NCBI RefSeq assembly: GCF_004348895.1
Contig: NZ_RRZK01000002.1
Coordinates: 423,911-487,910 of the forward strand
Length of the DNA: 64,000 nucleotides
Direction of reading: 5' to 3'
DNA from: Pseudomonas vancouverensis
GTDB taxonomy: Bacteria; Pseudomonadota; Gammaproteobacteria; Pseudomonadales; Pseudomonadaceae
Below are positions 19,551 to 28,675 of the stretch, piece after piece. The notes under the pieces were generated by a model, which worked only from the letters and a program-made list of their open reading frames with translations, was not told where the DNA came from and did not search any database. How positions within the stretch are numbered: the first letter of the stretch is position 1; the number at the start of each line of letters is the position of its first letter. The translations under genes and the position numbers were made by a program.

Positions 19551-20189
19551 ATGAATGCTGCAAAACGCCTGGAAATTTTCCGCAGACTGCACGAAGACAA
19601 TCCGGAACCGAAAACCGAACTGGCCTATTCCTCTCCGTTCGAATTACTGATTGCCGTGATTCTCTCGGCGCAATCGACCGACGTCGGCGTCAACAAGGCC
19701 ACGGCAAAACTATTTCCGGTGGCCAATACCCCAGCCGCTATTCATGCCTTGGGCGTCGAAGGGTTGTCGGAATACATCAAGACCATCGGCCTGTACAACA
19801 GCAAAGCCAAAAACGTGATCGAGACGTGCCGCCTGCTCGTCGAACGGCACGGCGGGGAAGTGCCGCAAACCCGTGAGGAACTGGAAGCCTTGCCCGGCGT
19901 TGGCCGCAAAACGGCCAACGTCGTGCTCAACACCGCTTTCCGCCAATTGACCATGGCGGTGGACACGCACATTTTCCGTGTCAGCAACCGTACCGGTATC
20001 GCACCGGGCAAGAATGTGGTGGAGGTTGAGCAAAAGCTGATGAAGTTCGTGCCCAAGCAGTATCTGCTCGACTCCCATCATTGGTTGATCCTGCACGGGC
20101 GTTACGTATGCCTGGCCCGCAAGCCCCGCTGCGGAAGCTGTCGGATCGAGGATTTGTGCGAATACAAGCTCAAAACATCCGACGATTGA
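19551..20189 (+). CDS. nth: Endonuclease III (DNA glycosylase/AP lyase)
   Basis: A 212-aa base-excision repair enzyme that removes oxidised pyrimidines and nicks the abasic site. The helix-hairpin-helix LPGVGRKTANVV carries the catalytic K120, and D138 lies in AVDTHIFRV. The C-terminal [4Fe-4S] loop is complete (C187, C194, C197, C203). GAGGAAAG precedes the ATG. Following the rnf-like genes, as rnfE-nth in P. aeruginosa. Confidence 0.98.
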   Translation: MNAAKRLEIFRRLHEDNPEPKTELAYSSPFELLIAVILSAQSTDVGVNKATAKLFPVANTPAAIHALGVEGLSEYIKTIGLYNSKAKNVIETCRLLVERHGGEVPQTREELEALPGVGRKTANVVLNTAFRQLTMAVDTHIFRVSNRTGIAPGKNVVEVEQKLMKFVPKQYLLDSHHWLILHGRYVCLARKPRCGSCRIEDLCEYKLKTSDD

Positions 20190-20295
20190 GCCGCTATTGG
20201 ATTTCGGGATCAGCCGATTGAAAAAATCTTTTTTACCCGCCGGGCGATTGTCGATATAAGGAGCGCCAAAGGCCTTCTTAGCCTGGAGTAGCTAA

Positions 20296-20475
20296 ATGAG
20301 TACTGGCAAAGAGCAATTGGACGTAGAGGACGACTTCATCGCCGCTGAAACCGACGACGCTGAACCGGTGGCTGAAGTAGCAAAGACCAACCTGAGCAAA
20401 CGCCGAACCATCGACAATTTGCTGGAGGAGCGCCGACTGCAAAAGCAATTGGCCGATTACGATTTTGACTTATGA
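20296..20475 (+). CDS. Small acidic/basic PA3496-type protein (59 aa)
   Basis: A 59-aa protein below the usual size cut-off. The N-terminal half is very acidic (EDDFIAAETDDAEPVAE) and the C-terminal half is basic and helical (SKRRTIDNLLEERRLQKQL), ending DYDFDL. In P. aeruginosa a small gene (PA3496) of this kind follows nth, and that family is annotated as a putative envelope-integrity or regulatory protein; the biochemical role is unknown. GGAG lies 9 bases before the ATG and a strong terminator follows 5 bases after the stop. Confidence 0.8.
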   Translation: MSTGKEQLDVEDDFIAAETDDAEPVAEVAKTNLSKRRTIDNLLEERRLQKQLADYDFDL

Positions 20476-20480
20476 CCATT

Positions 20481-20508
20481 AAAAGCCTCCCTGACCGGAG
20501 GCTTTTTT
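20481..20508 (+). terminator. Terminator of the nth/PA3496-type unit
   Basis: AAAAGCCTCC and GGAGGCTTTT form a 10-bp stem with loop CTGACC and a T-run. Confidence 0.92.
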
Positions 20509-20556
20509 ATTACCTGCTCGCCTTCGCCAGGCGTTTCGTGCCTTGAACCTGCGGCA

Positions 20557-21183
20557 TTACTGCAGCCCATTACGCTGAGCCAACTCGATCAGGTCAACCA
20601 GCGAGCGTGCGTTGAGTTTTAGCAACAATCGAGTCTTATAGGTGCTGACGGTCTTGTTGCTGAGAAACATACCATCGGCTATTTCCTTGTTGGTCTTGCC
20701 TCTGGCCAACTGCTGCAAAACCATCATTTCGCGTCCGGACAACCTGTCCACCATATCCGCTTCACTGGCGTTACCCAGACTTGCACGTACGGTGTGCAAT
20801 GCCTGATTGGGGAAATAACTGTAGCCTGACTGCACCGCCTTTATTGCACTGAGCAACTCCGTCAGATCCTGCTGCTTGCACACATAACCGGCAGCACCTG
20901 ACTGCATGCAACGCATGGAAAAATGACCTGGCGCCTGTGATGTCAGAATTAATACTTTTATTGGCATTGCCGTCGATGAAAGACGCGCAATTACTTCCAA
21001 CCCGTCAAGTTTCGGTATCCCGATATCCAGAATGATAATGTCCGGTTCAAGTTCACGAGCCAGTTGCAACGCATCCACGCCATTATCGGTTTCTGCGATG
21101 ACTTCGTAGCCATGACGTTCCATCAGCATACGCACCGCAAGACGAATGACAGGATGATCATCGACGATCAGCACTTTGTTCAT
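20557..21183 (-). CDS. NarL/FixJ-family response regulator, EvgA/RocA-like
   Basis: A 208-aa regulator. Receiver domain 1-120 with acidic DDH near the N-terminus, phospho-Asp in IIILDIGIP (about D54), T/S in ILTSQ and K in VCKQQ. A LuxR-type HTH follows (about 145-205: LARGKTNKEIADGMFLSNKTVSTYKTRLLLKL). Overall it resembles EvgA and RocA1 types. No kinase gene adjoins it, so it is an orphan regulator or pairs with a distant hybrid kinase. The ATG at 21183 gives MNKVLIVDDHP; a TTG at 21195 is less likely. Confidence 0.88.
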   Translation of the reverse strand: MNKVLIVDDHPVIRLAVRMLMERHGYEVIAETDNGVDALQLARELEPDIIILDIGIPKLDGLEVIARLSSTAMPIKVLILTSQAPGHFSMRCMQSGAAGYVCKQQDLTELLSAIKAVQSGYSYFPNQALHTVRASLGNASEADMVDRLSGREMMVLQQLARGKTNKEIADGMFLSNKTVSTYKTRLLLKLNARSLVDLIELAQRNGLQ

Positions 21184-21195
21184 GGGCAAGTCCAA

Positions 21196-21707
21196 TTTTC
21201 GCTGTTCGAATTTTTAGAGCCCGCACAATAGCCTAGTCGTTTCACCCATTGCATGCTGCCACTCCCGGCCATCCTCACCAAGAGACATTCCCTACAACCA
21301 TCACAGATTATTCTTACAAAAAAGCCTTGCTCCCTCCCCGAAAAAAACGCCATTCGAAATTAAACTCCGCACCTTCAAACATTTTTTTGTATCAATTCAC
21401 ATCAAGAAAAATACGAACACGCACACTAAGCCACACTACCGAATCCAACTTATCCACATACACAATTAAAAAGTAACGGATAATTTCTCAATCAACATTC
21501 ATACCAGAAACATCACAAGCCACTTATTCACTCGCCCATACAGGGAAGATTCAACATTGAATAATTATGATATCAGGCAACAATAAACCGCATCGCCACA
21601 AGAACGAGAGTAAGCACAAACGGGACAAAACATATTACCCTGTCTCACTCCAGCCCTCCCTTCCCTGATTCAACATTGAGAAAGCCGAATTCATATGAGT
21701 AAAAAAT
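21196..21707. other. AT-rich 510-base intergenic stretch with a 13-base direct repeat
   Basis: Base composition drops well below the flanking genes, with many A-runs and T-runs. The 13 bases GATTCAACATTGA occur at 21548-21560 and again at 21667-21679, the second copy about 30-60 bases before the possible starts of the next gene. A 75-codon frame at 21249-21476 lacks an RBS and has a low-complexity product, so I do not call it. Low GC suggests horizontally acquired or promoter-rich DNA. Confidence 0.5.
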
Positions 21708-22313
21708 ATGACCCTACGCCAAAGAAGAATCACCAACCCAATGACCATCATTGCGATATTCGCGACTCTGTCTGAAGCGTCGGCCGCTGTTTCGCTACCC
21801 TTTCTCAATGACGATGAAAGAGACCTCTATGTCTGGTTTCTGATCAGCTTTCCCTTTTATCTGTTGTTGCTTTTCTTCGCCACGCTCAACTTCAACTATC
21901 GCTCACTTTATGCACCTTCCGATTTCAGGCAGGAAGAGCATTTCATGAATATCAGGGAGCAATCAGACCGCGCGCCCGCCAATGCGCAGGCACCACCACT
22001 CGAGGCCGCGCCTAATACCGCATGCGTCGCCGCTCACGTTGCTCAGCTGCCATTGGCGGCAAAAGACCTGCACATCATTGATGCGTGCGCGACAAGCGAG
22101 AAAAAGGATATTGCAGGGCTTCTGGGAAAAATCGGTAAACCACAGGAAAAAGCTGTGCACGTGGTGGTGTTTGTCACCAGTGCCGAATCAGACGCCTTAT
22201 TGAAGGCAGATGTGCTCAAGCATTTGAAGCGGACCAGGAAACGCCATGCAATGTTCTGTCTCGCCTACAACTTGAATTCCCACAGACTGAGTGTTCTCGA
22301 GCATGTCGAGTAA
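21708..22313 (+). CDS. Hypothetical membrane protein with cytosolic tail
   Basis: I do not recognise a named family. The N-terminus has two hydrophobic segments (about residues 12-30 and 43-62, the latter FLISFPFYLLLLFFATL), followed by LNFNYRSLYAPSDF and a long hydrophilic part with an Ala/Pro-rich linker (about 85-110) and a possible small alpha/beta region (about 115-200). Starts at 21708 or at the internal ATG 21741 (MTIIAIFATL) are possible; neither has a convincing RBS. It lies downstream of AT-rich DNA and alone between a regulator and argG, so it may be accessory. Confidence 0.6.
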   Translation: MTLRQRRITNPMTIIAIFATLSEASAAVSLPFLNDDERDLYVWFLISFPFYLLLLFFATLNFNYRSLYAPSDFRQEEHFMNIREQSDRAPANAQAPPLEAAPNTACVAAHVAQLPLAAKDLHIIDACATSEKKDIAGLLGKIGKPQEKAVHVVVFVTSAESDALLKADVLKHLKRTRKRHAMFCLAYNLNSHRLSVLEHVE

Positions 22314-22371
22314 CCCGTCAAAGGAAGGAAAGTGCAACATCCCGGTGTCATGTCACACCGAGCATTCTTCA

Positions 22372-22405
22372 GATCCGTGGCCTCGTCGATGACGAGACCA
22401 CGGAT
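22372..22405. terminator. Long hairpin downstream of argG
   Basis: ATCCGTGG-x-CTCGTC pairs with GACGAG-x-CCACGGAT across a GAT loop, 21 bases beyond the argG stop and between convergent genes. There is no clear T-run, so it may be a transcript-stabilising hairpin rather than a classic terminator. Confidence 0.5.
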
Positions 22406-22426
22406 TCGATTACAGGCTCAGAGGGC

Positions 22427-23644
22427 TCAGAACAGCTTGCGGCCCTTGTTGGCTGCAATGCGCATGCGCAGCGCATTGAGCTTGATGAAACCTGCCGCGT
22501 CCGCCTGGTTGTAAGCGCCGCCATCTTCTTCGAAGGTGGCAATGTTGGCGTCGAACAGCGAGTCGTCAGACTTGCGACCGGTAACGATCACGTTGCCCTT
22601 GTACAGCTTCAGGCGCACCACACCGTTCACGTTCACCTGGGAAGCATCGATCATCTGCTGCAGCATCAGACGCTCAGGGCTCCACCAGTAACCGGTGTAG
22701 ATCAGGCTGGCGTATTTAGGCATCAGCTCGTCTTTGAGGTGAGCCACTTCACGGTCCAGGGTGATCGATTCGATCGCACGGTGCGCGCGCAGCATGATGG
22801 TGCCGCCTGGAGTTTCGTAGCAGCCACGGGACTTCATGCCCACGTAACGGTTCTCGACGATGTCGAGACGGCCGATACCGTGTTCACCACCGATACGGTT
22901 CAGGGTCGCGAGCACAGTGGCCGGAGTCATTTCGACGCCGTCCAGGGCCACGATGTCGCCGTTGCGGTAGGTCAGTTCCAGGTACTGCGGCTTGTCCGGC
23001 GCGTTTTCCGGGGAAACGGTCCAGCGCCACATGTCTTCTTCGTGCTCGGTCCAGGTGTCTTCCAGCACGCCGCCTTCATAGGAGATGTGCAGCAGGTTGG
23101 CATCCATCGAGTACGGGGATTTCTTCTTGCCGTGGCGCTCGATCGGGATCGCGTGCTTCTCGGCGTAGTCCATCAGCTTCTCGCGGGACAGCAGGTCCCA
23201 CTCGCGCCATGGTGCAATCACTTTCACACCTGGCTTCAAGGCGTAGGCGCCCAGTTCGAAACGAACCTGGTCGTTACCCTTGCCTGTGGCGCCGTGGGAA
23301 ATGGCGTCAGCGCCGGTTTCGTTGGCGATTTCGATCAGGCGTTTGGCGATCAACGGACGAGCGATGGAAGTACCCAGCAGGTACTCGCCTTCGTAAACGG
23401 TGTTGGCGCGGAACATCGGGAAAACGAAATCGCGCACGAACTCTTCGCGCAAGTCGTCGATGTAGATCTCTTTGACGCCCATGGCCTGAGCCTTGGCGCG
23501 TGCAGGTTCGACCTCTTCGCCCTGACCCAGGTCAGCGGTAAAGGTCACCACTTCACAGTTATAAGTATCCTGCAGCCACTTGAGGATCACCGAAGTGTCC
23601 AGGCCGCCGGAATACGCCAGAACGACCTTGTTTACGTCCGCCAT
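22427..23644 (-). CDS. argG: Argininosuccinate synthase
   Basis: A 405-aa enzyme joining citrulline and aspartate with ATP, the next-to-last step of arginine synthesis. The ATP-binding P-loop-like motif is [10 protein letters not shown] (residues 9-18), and the citrulline/aspartate region [15 protein letters not shown] is complete. Full family length. An operator-like set of 21-base repeats of ArgR type lies 55-117 bases upstream, so arginine repression is likely. With argF at 32 kb the window holds two of the terminal pathway genes. Confidence 0.98.
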   Translation of the reverse strand: MADVNKVVLAYSGGLDTSVILKWLQDTYNCEVVTFTADLGQGEEVEPARAKAQAMGVKEIYIDDLREEFVRDFVFPMFRANTVYEGEYLLGTSIARPLIAKRLIEIANETGADAISHGATGKGNDQVRFELGAYALKPGVKVIAPWREWDLLSREKLMDYAEKHAIPIERHGKKKSPYSMDANLLHISYEGGVLEDTWTEHEEDMWRWTVSPENAPDKPQYLELTYRNGDIVALDGVEMTPATVLATLNRIGGEHGIGRLDIVENRYVGMKSRGCYETPGGTIMLRAHRAIESITLDREVAHLKDELMPKYASLIYTGYWWSPERLMLQQMIDASQVNVNGVVRLKLYKGNVIVTGRKSDDSLFDANIATFEEDGGAYNQADAAGFIKLNALRMRIAANKGRKLF

Positions 23645-23698
23645 GCCATCACTCCACGGGGTTCTACGGAAAGCCGAGAAGTCTACCGCTCATGCAGG

Positions 23699-23761
23699 AT
23701 AATTTACAGTGGCGCGACAGCTTATGACGACGAAGCGACAGATTATGTCGAGAGCGCGACG
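23699..23761 (-). promoter_or_regulatory. Candidate ArgR operator of argG: three 21-base direct repeats
   Basis: Reading the minus strand, three contiguous 21-base units begin CGTCGC (23761-23741), TGTCGC (23740-23720) and TGTCGC (23719-23699). The last fits the Pseudomonas ArgR half-site TGTCGC-N8-AA-N5 exactly; the other two have CA in place of AA. ArgR of this genus binds half-sites in direct-repeat orientation. The third unit is an extra copy beyond the usual two. Confidence 0.7.
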
Positions 23762-23773
23762 ATGACCCGCAGG

Positions 23774-24679
23774 TCAGGAAGTTGCCGTGACACCGGGTTT
23801 CGTTGCCTGAGGCGCGACCTGTTCCGCAGGGGCTCCGCGTTCCAGGCGCACCGCCACACGACGGTTCTTGGCGCGGTTGGCATTGTTGGTATTGGGCGCC
23901 AACGGGTAACGCTCGCCATGGAAACGCAGGGTGATCTGCGACTCCTGGATGCCATTGGCCTTGAAGAAGTCCATCACCGCCAGCGCCCGGCGCCGCGACA
24001 GCTCGCGGTTGGTCAAGCGATTGCCGCTGTTGTCGGAGTGGCCATCCAGCTCGATGTGATTGACCGTCGGATCGGCCTTCATGTACTCAAGCATCACCTG
24101 CAGCCGGGCCTTTGCCGCTGCATCCAGATCGATGCCACCGCCAGGGAAGCCGACCTCGGACTGTTTCACCTGATCAAAATTCTGTGGCAACAACTTGGCC
24201 ACACAGCTTTGGTAATCGCTAAACGCCTTGTTGAATTTAACCGGTAGCAAACGCACCTCAGACACCCGGCCATCGCTCGAGGCACGGCGTATTACCGGGC
24301 TGCGTCCATCCATCAGGCCGCTGATCAGGCGTCCGGCCTGAACCTGCGAGCTGTTGAACAAGACATCGCCACTGCCGATTCTCACCGTCCCCAGGTTGAT
24401 GTCTTCACGCCCCGGCTGCCAGGGTGCCGCTGCTGCCAACAGGGTCGCCGAACCGCCACCCAGCATCGGGTTGTAGGTTTTCAGACGAAACGTGGCTTGC
24501 TCGCCGGCGCGACGCACGAACTCGCCCGCACCGAAATCGGTGATCGGTTGAGTCAGACGACATTCGAACTTGTCCCCTTCGACCGTCCACTCAATGTTCT
24601 CCAGACGGGTCTGGAAGGTGAGCGCCATCGCGGGAAGGCTGGCAAACACACTGAGCAAGGCTAAATAACGCTGGCGCAC
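23774..24679 (-). CDS. motY: Flagellar motor stator-associated protein MotY
   Basis: A 301-aa periplasmic protein with a signal peptide (about residues 1-19, ending PAMA) and a C-terminal OmpA-like peptidoglycan-binding domain (about 185-290, including ELDGHSDNSGN and NRRVAVRLE). MotY anchors the stator ring around the motor in Pseudomonas and Vibrio. The argG-motY-pyrC order matches P. aeruginosa. The start is taken as GTG 24679 because GGAG lies 6 bases upstream; GTG 24691 is possible. Confidence 0.88.
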   Translation of the reverse strand: MRQRYLALLSVFASLPAMALTFQTRLENIEWTVEGDKFECRLTQPITDFGAGEFVRRAGEQATFRLKTYNPMLGGGSATLLAAAAPWQPGREDINLGTVRIGSGDVLFNSSQVQAGRLISGLMDGRSPVIRRASSDGRVSEVRLLPVKFNKAFSDYQSCVAKLLPQNFDQVKQSEVGFPGGGIDLDAAAKARLQVMLEYMKADPTVNHIELDGHSDNSGNRLTNRELSRRRALAVMDFFKANGIQESQITLRFHGERYPLAPNTNNANRAKNRRVAVRLERGAPAEQVAPQATKPGVTATS

Positions 24680-24838
24680 AGGAGGCTCCACTGGCTTCTA
24701 CAACAAAAAGACCGACACACAGATGTTTACGGCATACCTGTTGGATATCGGAAGCTTCCCGCAAAACTTGATAGCGAGTGCCTGCAAGAGTCTTTTCCGG
24801 TAGCATTCCCCTGAGTTTGACCCGCCTGGAATCCCCTC

Positions 24839-25885
24839 ATGTCCGACCGCCTGACCCTGCTGCGTCCCGACGACTGGCACATTCATCTTCGCGATGGTGC
24901 CGTGTTGCCCAATACCGTCGCGGATGTCGCGCGCACCTTTGGCCGCGCCATCATCATGCCCAACCTGGTACCACCGGTGCGCAACGCGGCCGAAGCCGAC
25001 GGCTATCGCCAGCGGATTCTCGCTGCCCGCCCGGCCGGCAGCACCTTCGAACCGTTGATGGTGCTGTACCTCACCGACCGTACCCAGCCTGAAGAAATCC
25101 GCGCGGCCAAGGCCACCGGTTTCGTGCACGCCGCCAAGCTGTACCCGGCCGGCGCGACCACCAACTCGGATTCTGGCGTCACCAGCATCGACAAGATTTT
25201 CCCCGCTATCGAGGCCATGGCCGAAGTCGGCATGCCGTTGTTGATCCACGGTGAAGTCACCCGTGGCGATGTCGACGTGTTCGACCGCGAGAAAATCTTC
25301 ATCGACGAGCACATGCGTCGTGTGGTCGAGCGTTTCCCGACGCTCAAAGTGGTGTTCGAACACATCACCACCGCCGACGCCGTGCAGTTCGTCAACTCGG
25401 CCCCGGCCAACGTGGGCGCGACCATCACCGCGCATCACCTGCTGTATAACCGCAACCACATGCTGGTGGGCGGGATTCGGCCGCACTTCTACTGCCTGCC
25501 GATCCTCAAGCGCAATACGCACCAGGAAGCCCTGCTCGACGCCGCCACCGGTGGCAGCGCGAAATTCTTCCTCGGAACCGATTCGGCGCCGCACGCCCAG
25601 CACGCCAAAGAAGCGGCGTGCGGTTGTGCCGGCTGCTACACCGCTTATGCGGCCATCGAGATGTACGCCGAGGCTTTCGAACAGCGCAATGCGCTGGACA
25701 AGCTCGAAGCCTTCGCCAGCCTCAACGGCCCGCGGTTCTACGGCCTGCCGGCCAATACCGATCGCATCACCCTGGTTCGCGAAGAATGGACCGCCCCCAC
25801 CAGCCTGCCGTTTGGCGAGCTGACCGTTATCCCGCTGCGCGCCGGTGAAAAACTGCGCTGGCGCCTGCTGGAGGAACACGCGTGA
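24839..25885 (+). CDS. pyrC: Dihydroorotase
   Basis: A 348-aa zinc amidohydrolase closing carbamoyl-aspartate to dihydroorotate in pyrimidine synthesis. The metal-binding HIHLRDG (about 16-22), the carboxylated lysine in [12 protein letters not shown], later histidines in LLIHGEV and FEHITTADA, and D in LGTDSAPH are all visible. It is the class II (E. coli PyrC) type. It overlaps rnt by 4 bases, so the two are translated together. Confidence 0.97.
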   Translation: MSDRLTLLRPDDWHIHLRDGAVLPNTVADVARTFGRAIIMPNLVPPVRNAAEADGYRQRILAARPAGSTFEPLMVLYLTDRTQPEEIRAAKATGFVHAAKLYPAGATTNSDSGVTSIDKIFPAIEAMAEVGMPLLIHGEVTRGDVDVFDREKIFIDEHMRRVVERFPTLKVVFEHITTADAVQFVNSAPANVGATITAHHLLYNRNHMLVGGIRPHFYCLPILKRNTHQEALLDAATGGSAKFFLGTDSAPHAQHAKEAACGCAGCYTAYAAIEMYAEAFEQRNALDKLEAFASLNGPRFYGLPANTDRITLVREEWTAPTSLPFGELTVIPLRAGEKLRWRLLEEHA

Positions 25886-26559
25886 GTGAAGACCATTTCG
25901 ACGACGAACAGGAAGGCCAGGGCGGCTCAGGCGGCTCGCGCCATCCCATGGCGGCGCGGTTCCGTGGTTACCTGCCGGTTGTCGTCGACGTAGAAACCGG
26001 TGGCTTCAACTCGGCCACCGACGCCCTGCTGGAAATCGCCGCGACCACCATCGCGATGGATGAGAAGGGTTTCGTCTACCCGGATCACACCTACTTCTTC
26101 CGGGTCGAACCCTTTGAAGGCGCCAACATCGAAGCGGCGGCCCTGGAGTTCACCGGCATCAAGCTCGATCACCCACTGCGCATGGCGGTGAGTGAGGAAA
26201 CGGCACTGAACGACATTTTCCGTGGCGTGCGCAAGGCCTTGAAGGCCAACGGCTGCAAGCGGGCGATTCTGGTCGGGCACAACAGCAGCTTCGACTTGGG
26301 CTTCCTCAACGCTGCGGTGGCGCGTCTGGACATGAAGCGCAACCCGTTCCATCCGTTCTCCAGCTTCGACACCGCCACACTGGCTGGCCTGGCCTACGGT
26401 CAAACCGTGCTGGCCAAGGCGTGTCAGGCTGCCGACATCGATTTCGACGGTCGTGAGGCTCATTCGGCCCGTTACGACACCGAAAAGACGGCGGAACTGT
26501 TCTGCGGCATCGTCAATCGCTGGAAACAAATGGGCGGCTGGGAAGATTTCGACGATTGA
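25882..26559 (+). CDS. rnt: Ribonuclease T
   Basis: A 225-aa DEDDh exonuclease that trims 3' ends of tRNAs and other stable RNAs. ExoI: VDVETGGF; Exo[16 protein letters not shown]; Exo[17 protein letters not shown]. Start is GTG 25882 inside the pyrC stop (GTGA). The N-terminus carries an acidic/Gly-rich stretch before the domain. Same pyrC-rnt coupling as in P. aeruginosa. Confidence 0.97.
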   Translation: MSEDHFDDEQEGQGGSGGSRHPMAARFRGYLPVVVDVETGGFNSATDALLEIAATTIAMDEKGFVYPDHTYFFRVEPFEGANIEAAALEFTGIKLDHPLRMAVSEETALNDIFRGVRKALKANGCKRAILVGHNSSFDLGFLNAAVARLDMKRNPFHPFSSFDTATLAGLAYGQTVLAKACQAADIDFDGREAHSARYDTEKTAELFCGIVNRWKQMGGWEDFDD

Positions 26560-26573
26560 TTTAATGCTGTCCT

Positions 26574-26661
26574 GTGGCGAGGGAGCTTGCTCCCGTTGAA
26601 CTGCGCAGCAGTTCCATTTGGGGCCGCTTCGCTGCCCAGCGGGAGCAAGCTCCCTCGCCAC
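26574..26661. repeat. REPIN: inverted pair of REP elements
   Basis: GTGGCGAGGGAGCTTGCTCC at the left end and its reverse complement at the right end enclose about 45 bases with an inner hairpin. The same element occurs at 39149, 42366, 47728 and 51743. Confidence 0.9.
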
Positions 26662-26697
26662 AAGTCACCGCCAACAGCACTGGCTGTCGTCGCGCAT

Positions 26698-26730
26698 AAA
26701 AAAAACCGGCCTCGATGGCCGGTTTTTTTT
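26698..26730 (-). terminator. Terminator of the peroxiredoxin gene
   Basis: AAAAACCGGCC and GGCCGGTTTTT form an 11-bp stem with loop TCGAT, and eight-base A/T runs on either side make it active in both directions. Confidence 0.92.
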
Positions 26731-26748
26731 GTACCTGAAGCAGGTGCC

Positions 26749-27351
26749 TTACAGAGCAGCAGCGTGCTCGGTCAGGTAAGCCGCAACGCCTTCTGGCGAA
26801 GCGTTCATGCCTTTGTCGCCTTTTTTCCAGTTGGCAGGGCAAACTTCGCCGTGCTCTTCGTGGAATTGCAGGGCGTCAACCAGACGCAGCAGCTCTTCCA
26901 TGTTACGGCCCAGTGGCAGGTCGTTGATGATCTGCGAACGGACAACGCCTTTGTTGTCGATCAGGAACGCGCCACGGAAAGCAACGCCGTCAGCGGACTG
27001 AACGTCGTAGGCCTTCATGATTTCCTGCTTGATGTCAGCAGCCATGGTGTAGCGAACTTCGCCGATGCCGCCGTTGTTCACCGGGGTGTTGCGCCATGCG
27101 TTGTGGGTGAAGTGCGAGTCGATCGACACAGCGACCACTTCAACGTTGCGAGCCTTGAACTCGGACATGCGGTTGTCCAGAGCGATCAGCTCGGACGGGC
27201 ATACGAAGGTGAAGTCCAGTGGGTAGAAGAACACCAGGCCGTATTTGCCTTTGATGGCCGAGGACAGGGTGAAGCTGTCAACGATCTCGCCATTGCCGAG
27301 AACGGCCGGTACGGTGAAGTCAGGGGCTTGTTTGCCTACGAGTACGCTCAT
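26749..27351 (-). CDS. 2-Cys peroxiredoxin (AhpC/Tsa family)
   Basis: A 200-aa thiol peroxidase reducing hydrogen and organic peroxides. The peroxidatic cysteine is C51 (DFTFVCPSE) and the resolving cysteine is C171 (GEVCPANW), so it is a typical 2-Cys enzyme. AGGAGATATCCA stands before the ATG. The gene sits between rnt and bfd as in P. aeruginosa, next to iron-handling genes, consistent with oxidative-stress defence. The reducing partner is not encoded nearby. Confidence 0.95.
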   Translation of the reverse strand: MSVLVGKQAPDFTVPAVLGNGEIVDSFTLSSAIKGKYGLVFFYPLDFTFVCPSELIALDNRMSEFKARNVEVVAVSIDSHFTHNAWRNTPVNNGGIGEVRYTMAADIKQEIMKAYDVQSADGVAFRGAFLIDNKGVVRSQIINDLPLGRNMEELLRLVDALQFHEEHGEVCPANWKKGDKGMNASPEGVAAYLTEHAAAL

Positions 27352-27588
27352 TGGATATCTCCTGGTGTATTAGCGTGAGTAACAAGGTTCGCGTCAGCCT
27401 GCCACCCTCAAGCGACAGCCCTGTGACACGAACCCCTGTCGCAAAAGACCGGCCATCATACACCGCGTGTCGGACCTGGCTTAGCTGTTTTTTCCCGGCC
27501 CGATAAAATCCATCATTACATTGCGCGTTGCGACCAACCGTTCGTCAGGCGCTCGCCCTTATGACGAGAAGTGCTCAGAAACCACTTT

Positions 27589-27607
27589 GACAATCATTCT
27601 CGTTAAC
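27589..27607 (+). promoter_or_regulatory. Candidate Fur box upstream of bfd
   Basis: TGACAATCATTCTCGTTAA resembles the 19-base Fur consensus GATAATGATAATCATTATC, mostly through the AATCATTCTCGTTA part, and lies 48 bases before the bfd ATG. It is the main signal in the 303-base gap between the peroxiredoxin gene and bfd. Iron-starvation induction of bfd is known in P. aeruginosa. Confidence 0.6.
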
Positions 27608-27654
27608 ATTAAGATCCATCGCAATTGAGTCACAATCAGCGACGGTCTTCCCCT

Positions 27655-27873
27655 ATGTATGTTTGCCTTTGCACTGGCGTCACCGACGGTCAAATCCGCG
27701 ATGCAATCTATGAAGGATGCTGCAGCTACAAGGAAGTCCGCCAGGCCACCGGCGTTGCCAGCCAATGCGGCAAATGTGCCTGCCTTGCCAAGGAAGTGGT
27801 CCGCGAAACGCTGACCAAACTGCAAACCGCCCAGGCAGCGATTCCTTATCCAGCAGAATTTACCGCCGCTTAA
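27655..27873 (+). CDS. bfd: Bacterioferritin-associated ferredoxin
   Basis: A 72-aa [2Fe-2S] protein that docks on bacterioferritin and delivers electrons to release stored iron. The ligand pattern is C4, C6, then CGKC (C38 and C41 region), as in P. aeruginosa Bfd. It starts MYVCLCTGVTDGQI; an in-frame ATG at 27625 is upstream of the conserved start and was rejected. Its partner bfrB follows 200 bases downstream, after a terminator. Confidence 0.95.
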   Translation: MYVCLCTGVTDGQIRDAIYEGCCSYKEVRQATGVASQCGKCACLAKEVVRETLTKLQTAQAAIPYPAEFTAA

Positions 27874-27889
27874 AAATCGAATTTCAAAG

Positions 27890-27916
27890 AACCGGACGCA
27901 TGTCCGGTTTTTTTAT
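27890..27916 (+). terminator. Terminator after bfd
   Basis: AACCGGAC and GTCCGGTT form a perfect stem with loop GCAT, followed by seven T. bfd and bfrB are therefore probably separate transcripts, fitting their opposite iron responses. Confidence 0.9.
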
Positions 27917-28071
27917 GCCTGAAAATCAACTAGTTAAGCTTCAGACGCGGAACACAAACATTCTTATTCCGATTAATTTTCACTTAAGTTTCAATAACTT
28001 AGGTTTGACACTATTAAATACGCGGCTCAAACTCTGTTCTATTGACAGCTAATACAGGGCAGGACCCCATC

Positions 28072-28548
28072 ATGAAAGGCGACGTTACAGTCATCCAGCA
28101 TCTCAACAAGATCCTTGCCAATGAACTGGTCGCGATCAATCAATACTTCCTGCATGCGCGCATGTATGAAGATTGGGGTCTGAACAAGCTCGGCAAGCAC
28201 GAGTACCACGAATCCATCGACGAGATGAAGCACGCGGACAAGCTGATCAAGCGCATCCTGTTCCTTGAAGGCCTGCCGAACGTCCAGGACTTGGGCAAGC
28301 TGCATATTGGTGAGCACACCAAAGAAATGCTCGAGTGCGACCTGCGCATCGAGAAAACCGGCCACGCCGATCTGAAAGTGGCCATTGCCCACTGCGAAAA
28401 AGTCGGCGACTTCGGTAGCCGTGAACTGCTTGAAGATATTCTTGAATCCGAAGAAGAACATATCGACTGGCTGGAAACCCAATTGGGCCTGATCGACAAG
28501 ATCGGTCTCGAGAACTACCTGCAATCGCAGATGGGCGACGACGAGTAA
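28072..28548 (+). CDS. bfrB: Bacterioferritin BfrB
   Basis: A 158-aa subunit of the 24-mer iron-storage shell. Ferroxidase ligands E18, E51, H54, E94, E127 and H130 fall in their standard positions and M52 is the axial haem ligand ([10 protein letters not shown]). The ATG at 28072 has AGGA 8 bases upstream; an in-frame ATG at 28042 precedes the conserved N-terminus and was rejected. A TTGACA is present at 28005-28010 but I see no convincing -10 for it. Confidence 0.96.
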   Translation: MKGDVTVIQHLNKILANELVAINQYFLHARMYEDWGLNKLGKHEYHESIDEMKHADKLIKRILFLEGLPNVQDLGKLHIGEHTKEMLECDLRIEKTGHADLKVAIAHCEKVGDFGSRELLEDILESEEEHIDWLETQLGLIDKIGLENYLQSQMGDDE

Positions 28549-28575
28549 GTTCTTCGTCCCTAATCTCGATGCAAT

Positions 28576-28614
28576 AAAAAGCCCCGCGCTCTTTCGAAGA
28601 GGCGGGGCTTTTTT
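28576..28614 (+). terminator. Terminator after bfrB
   Basis: AAAAAGCCCCGC-x-CTCTT pairs with AAGAG-x-CGGGGCTTTTT; TCG-type loop and T-run. A single REP half (GGGAGCGGGCTCCC) follows at about 28650-28668. Confidence 0.9.
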
Positions 28615-28675
28615 ATGCGTCGATTTCAGGCTCACCCTGAAACGACTGCGGGAGCGGGCTCCCACATAAAGCGGA

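Noticed and set aside
21249..21476. 75-codon frame in AT-rich DNA
   Set aside because: No RBS, product dominated by Ser/Thr/Lys without structure, and AT-rich DNA is expected to hold chance starts.
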